From NCBI GenBank assembly GCA_031119515.1, contig JAVHXR010000034.1:1-6306 (forward strand): a stretch of DNA of 6,306 nucleotides, read 5' to 3'. This document shows positions 4,158 through 6,306 of the stretch, in pieces. The notes below the pieces were generated by a model. That model did not search any database. It saw nothing but the letters and a program-made list of their open reading frames with translations, and was not told where the DNA came from. The number at the start of each line of letters is the position of its first letter. Position 1 is the stretch's first letter. Both the position numbers and the translations under genes were made by a program. The stretch is from Propionicimonas sp. GTDB taxonomy: Bacteria > Actinomycetota > Actinomycetes > Propionibacteriales > Propionibacteriaceae.

Positions 4158-6160
4158 TGTGCGGCATCTGCGGCACCCACTCCCCCGGTTCGGTTCCTGA
4201 GGTCGACGCCGTCACCGCCATGATGGCGGCGATCGGCCACCGCGGGCCCGACGGCAGCGGCTACTACCGCGACGAGCGGGTGGCGTTGGGCCACGTCCGC
4301 CTCGCCATCATCGACACCGCCCACGGCGAGCAGCCGATGTGCAACGAGGACGGGACGGTCTGGGTCAGCTTCAACGGCGAGATCTTCAACTACGTCGAAC
4401 TGATGGCGCAGCTGAAGGACCGCGGCCACGTCTTCGCCACGCACTGCGACACCGAGGCGATCGTGCACGCCTGGGAGGAGTGGGGCCCGGGCTGCTTCGA
4501 CCGGTTCAACGGCCAGTGGGCGGTGGCGATCTGGGACCGCAGGGCAGGCGAACTCGTGCTGTCCCGGGACCGGTTCGGGGTGCGCCCGCTGTACTGGACC
4601 ACCGCCGGCGACCGGCTGCTGTTCGCTTCGGAGGTCAAGGCGCTGTTCACCGACCCGGCCGTGACCAGGGAGCTCGACCCGATCGGGCTCGACCAGGCGC
4701 TGACCTTCTGGTCGACGGTGGCACCCCGGACGGTGTTCGCAGGCGTCCGTCAGGTGCCGCCCGGCAGCTACCTCAGGGTCCGCGGCGACTCCCGCGAACT
4801 GCACCGCTACTGGGAGCCGGGCTTCCCCGAGCGGGGCACGGAACCGGTCCAGGACATCGAGGAGAACGCCCGGCTGCTGCGCCAGGCGGTGGTCGACGCG
4901 ACCCGGCTGCGGTTCCTGCGCAGCGACGTGCCGGTCGGCGCCTACCTGTCCGGCGGGATCGACTCCGCTGTCACCGCCAGCGCGATCGCGCACTTCACCG
5001 ACGCCGACCTGCACACGTTCTCGCTGCGCTTCGCCGACAGCGAGTTCGACGAGGGCCACTACCAGCGGCTGATGTCGCAGCGGCTCGGGACGGTCCACCG
5101 GGACATCGTCGTGAGCGAGCGGGACATCGGCGAGATCCTGCCCGAGGTCGTCTGGCACGCCGAGAACCCGCTGCTGCGAATGGCCCCGGCACCGATGTTC
5201 CTGCTCTCCCGGCTGGTCCGCCAGGCCGGCTACAAGGTCGTCGTGACCGGGGAGGGCGCCGACGAGGTGCTGGCCGGCTACGACTTGTTCCGCGAGGCCA
5301 GGGTCCGGCAGTTCTGGGCCCGGGATCCGGGCTCGCCAGCCAGGGCCCGGGCGGTCGAACTGCTCTACCCGTGGATGCGGCGCTCGCCCAACCTCGCCCC
5401 GGCGTTCGCGCAGAGCTTCTTCTCCCGGAACCTCGACCCCGACGACCCTGCGTTGTCGCACCGGCCGCGGTGGGACTCGACGGGCGTCCTGAAGTCGATG
5501 CTGGCCGACACCGCCCGCGCGACCGGGCTGGACGCCGCAGCCGAGCTGGTGGCGGGGATGCCTGCGGCCAGCGTGGGCTGGGACCCGCTGTCGCGGGCCC
5601 AGTACCTGGAGATGACCACGCTGCTGCCCGGGTACATCCTCGCCTCACAGGGCGACCGGATGCTGATGGCCAACGGCGTCGAGGGCCGGTTCCCGTTCCT
5701 CGACCCGAACGTCGCCAGCCTCGCCGCCGGGTTCCCCGCCCGGCAGAAGCTCCTCGGCCTGGACGAGAAGCACCTGCTGAAGCGCGCCTTCGCCGACCTG
5801 CTCCCCTCCGAGGTCGTCGACCGGCCGAAGCAGCCCTACCGGTCGCCGGACGCCGCCAGCCTGTTCGCCCAGGGCTCCCCCGACTGGCTGGACGACGTCA
5901 CCTCCGAGGCCGCCGTCGAGGCCGCGGGGGTGTTCCGGCCGGCAGTGACCTCCCGGCTGCTCGCCAAGTGCCGAAAGGCCGGCGGTCTGGGCCTCAGCAA
6001 CACCGACAACATGCGGCTGGCGGCGATCGCGTCCGTCCAGCTGCTGCACCACCAGTTCATCGCCGGACGGCGGACCGTCCCCCAGACGCCGCCCGGTCCC
6101 GTGGCGGCGTTCGACCATGCACCAACCAAGGAGAACCATGAGCGTGGAGTTCGGGCCTGA
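4157..6160 (+). CDS. asnB: AsnB-family glutamine-hydrolysing asparagine synthase / amidotransferase
   Basis: A 667-residue class II glutamine amidotransferase of the asparagine synthase B family. The N-terminal glutaminase domain (about 2-210) begins with Cys2, the nucleophile exposed after Met removal. It carries RGPDG (29-33), FNGEIFNY (72-79), CDTE (97-100) and the RDRFGVRPLYW segment. The synthetase domain (about 230-620) has the PP-loop SGGIDS (265-270), GEGADE (365-370), RFPFLD (511-516), KHLLK (538-542) and RPKQPYRSPD. It should hydrolyse glutamine, channel ammonia and amidate an ATP-activated carboxylate. The context (ACP genes, second PP-loop enzyme, acyltransferase) suggests a pathway-specific substrate rather than free aspartate, as in AsnB homologues of polysaccharide loci; this is inference. 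The GTG start overlaps the preceding TAG by one base, and the requirement for Cys at position 2 confirms it. The last roughly 35 residues are a non-conserved tail overlapping the next gene. Confidence 0.92.
   Translation: MCGICGTHSPGSVPEVDAVTAMMAAIGHRGPDGSGYYRDERVALGHVRLAIIDTAHGEQPMCNEDGTVWVSFNGEIFNYVELMAQLKDRGHVFATHCDTEAIVHAWEEWGPGCFDRFNGQWAVAIWDRRAGELVLSRDRFGVRPLYWTTAGDRLLFASEVKALFTDPAVTRELDPIGLDQALTFWSTVAPRTVFAGVRQVPPGSYLRVRGDSRELHRYWEPGFPERGTEPVQDIEENARLLRQAVVDATRLRFLRSDVPVGAYLSGGIDSAVTASAIAHFTDADLHTFSLRFADSEFDEGHYQRLMSQRLGTVHRDIVVSERDIGEILPEVVWHAENPLLRMAPAPMFLLSRLVRQAGYKVVVTGEGADEVLAGYDLFREARVRQFWARDPGSPARARAVELLYPWMRRSPNLAPAFAQSFFSRNLDPDDPALSHRPRWDSTGVLKSMLADTARATGLDAAAELVAGMPAASVGWDPLSRAQYLEMTTLLPGYILASQGDRMLMANGVEGRFPFLDPNVASLAAGFPARQKLLGLDEKHLLKRAFADLLPSEVVDRPKQPYRSPDAASLFAQGSPDWLDDVTSEAAVEAAGVFRPAVTSRLLAKCRKAGGLGLSNTDNMRLAAIASVQLLHHQFIAGRRTVPQTPPGPVAAFDHAPTKENHERGVRA
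6128..6134 (+). promoter_or_regulatory. Ribosome binding site of the NadE-like gene, inside asnB
   Basis: AAGGAGA lies within the asnB coding end, just before the ATG at 6138, so translation of the NadE-like gene is likely coupled to asnB. Confidence 0.75.
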
Positions 6161-6306
6161 ATCCCTGCGGATCGACGAGGAGGCCGAGGTCGGGCGGATC
6201 ACGGCGGCGATCCGGGACTACGTCACCCGCAACAAGCGCAAGGGCGCGGTCGTGGCGCTGTCCGGCGGCATCGACTCCAGCGTGACCGCGGCGCTGTGCG
6301 TCCGGG
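6138..6306 (+). CDS. NAD+ synthase (NadE)-like PP-loop amidating enzyme, 3' end cut by the window
   Basis: Only the first 56 residues are present. After about 20 N-terminal residues comes a helix (RITAAIRDYV, 20-29), a basic turn (NKRKG) and a strand leading into the PP-loop LSGGIDSSVTAAL. This is the N-type ATP pyrophosphatase signature and general layout of NadE. NadE adenylates a carboxylate (deamido-NAD+) and replaces AMP with ammonia. The start is fixed by a good ribosome binding site and overlaps the end of asnB by 23 bases, indicating coupling. Placed directly after an AsnB homologue and ACP genes, it may be a pathway-specific NadE paralogue rather than the housekeeping enzyme. NadE-like proteins also occur in surface-polysaccharide loci. 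Other PP-loop families with SGGIDSS (such as GuaA-like or LarE-like) cannot be wholly excluded from so short a fragment. Confidence 0.8.
   Translation, partial: MSVEFGPESLRIDEEAEVGRITAAIRDYVTRNKRKGAVVALSGGIDSSVTAALCVR

Noticed and set aside
4043..5461. A 472-codon - strand open frame antisense to asnB
   Set aside because: The sense strand encodes an intact AsnB with all motifs. The antisense product is low-complexity (Val/Gly/Pro/Arg-rich), shows no domain, and has no ribosome binding site that I could find.
4339..6141. A 600-codon + strand frame within asnB
   Set aside because: It is in a shifted frame relative to AsnB and its composition is almost wholly Arg/Pro/Gly/Ala. It has no motif.

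Overview
The window is a very G+C-rich stretch of bacterial chromosome. The strong G/C bias at third codon positions, frequent GTG starts, long antisense open frames and the protein families present point to an Actinomycetota genome; I cannot place it more precisely. Seven protein genes are supported, and the ones at both window edges are cut.

Left part (1-1812, + strand): the 3' part of an RsmC-like class I methyltransferase, then a 213-base gap holding two copies of a roughly 55-base palindrome-rich repeat, then a YwiC-like multi-membrane protein. These look like ordinary chromosomal genes.

Centre (1854-3854): a + strand gene for a membrane-anchored extracytoplasmic protein with a Pro-Thr linker and an SGNH-hydrolase-like domain that seems to have lost its catalytic residues. 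Converging on it from the - strand is a two-gene unit: a canonical acyl carrier protein (ACP) followed 11 bases later by a hexapeptide-repeat (left-handed beta-helix) acyltransferase.

Right part (3855-6306): a short divergent promoter region, then a tight + strand operon. It encodes a 69-residue ACP-like protein with no phosphopantetheine serine, a 667-residue AsnB-type glutamine amidotransferase/asparagine synthase whose GTG start overlaps the previous stop codon by one base, and the start of a NAD+ synthase (NadE)-like PP-loop enzyme overlapping asnB by 23 bases and running off the window.

Taken together, the region from about 1.9 kb to the right edge looks like one edge of an accessory biosynthetic locus. 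It combines a carrier protein, a serine-less partner, two ATP-dependent carboxylate-amidating (PP-loop) enzymes, an acyltransferase and a surface SGNH-like protein. ACP plus AsnB-type amidotransferase plus acyltransferase sets are known from exopolysaccharide loci, for example those linked to exosortase A. A pathway that builds an amidated or acylated group for a cell-surface glycan or small molecule is therefore the best inference, but neither substrate nor product can be read from this window. The most unusual features are the paired canonical and serine-less ACPs and the catalytically eroded SGNH protein.
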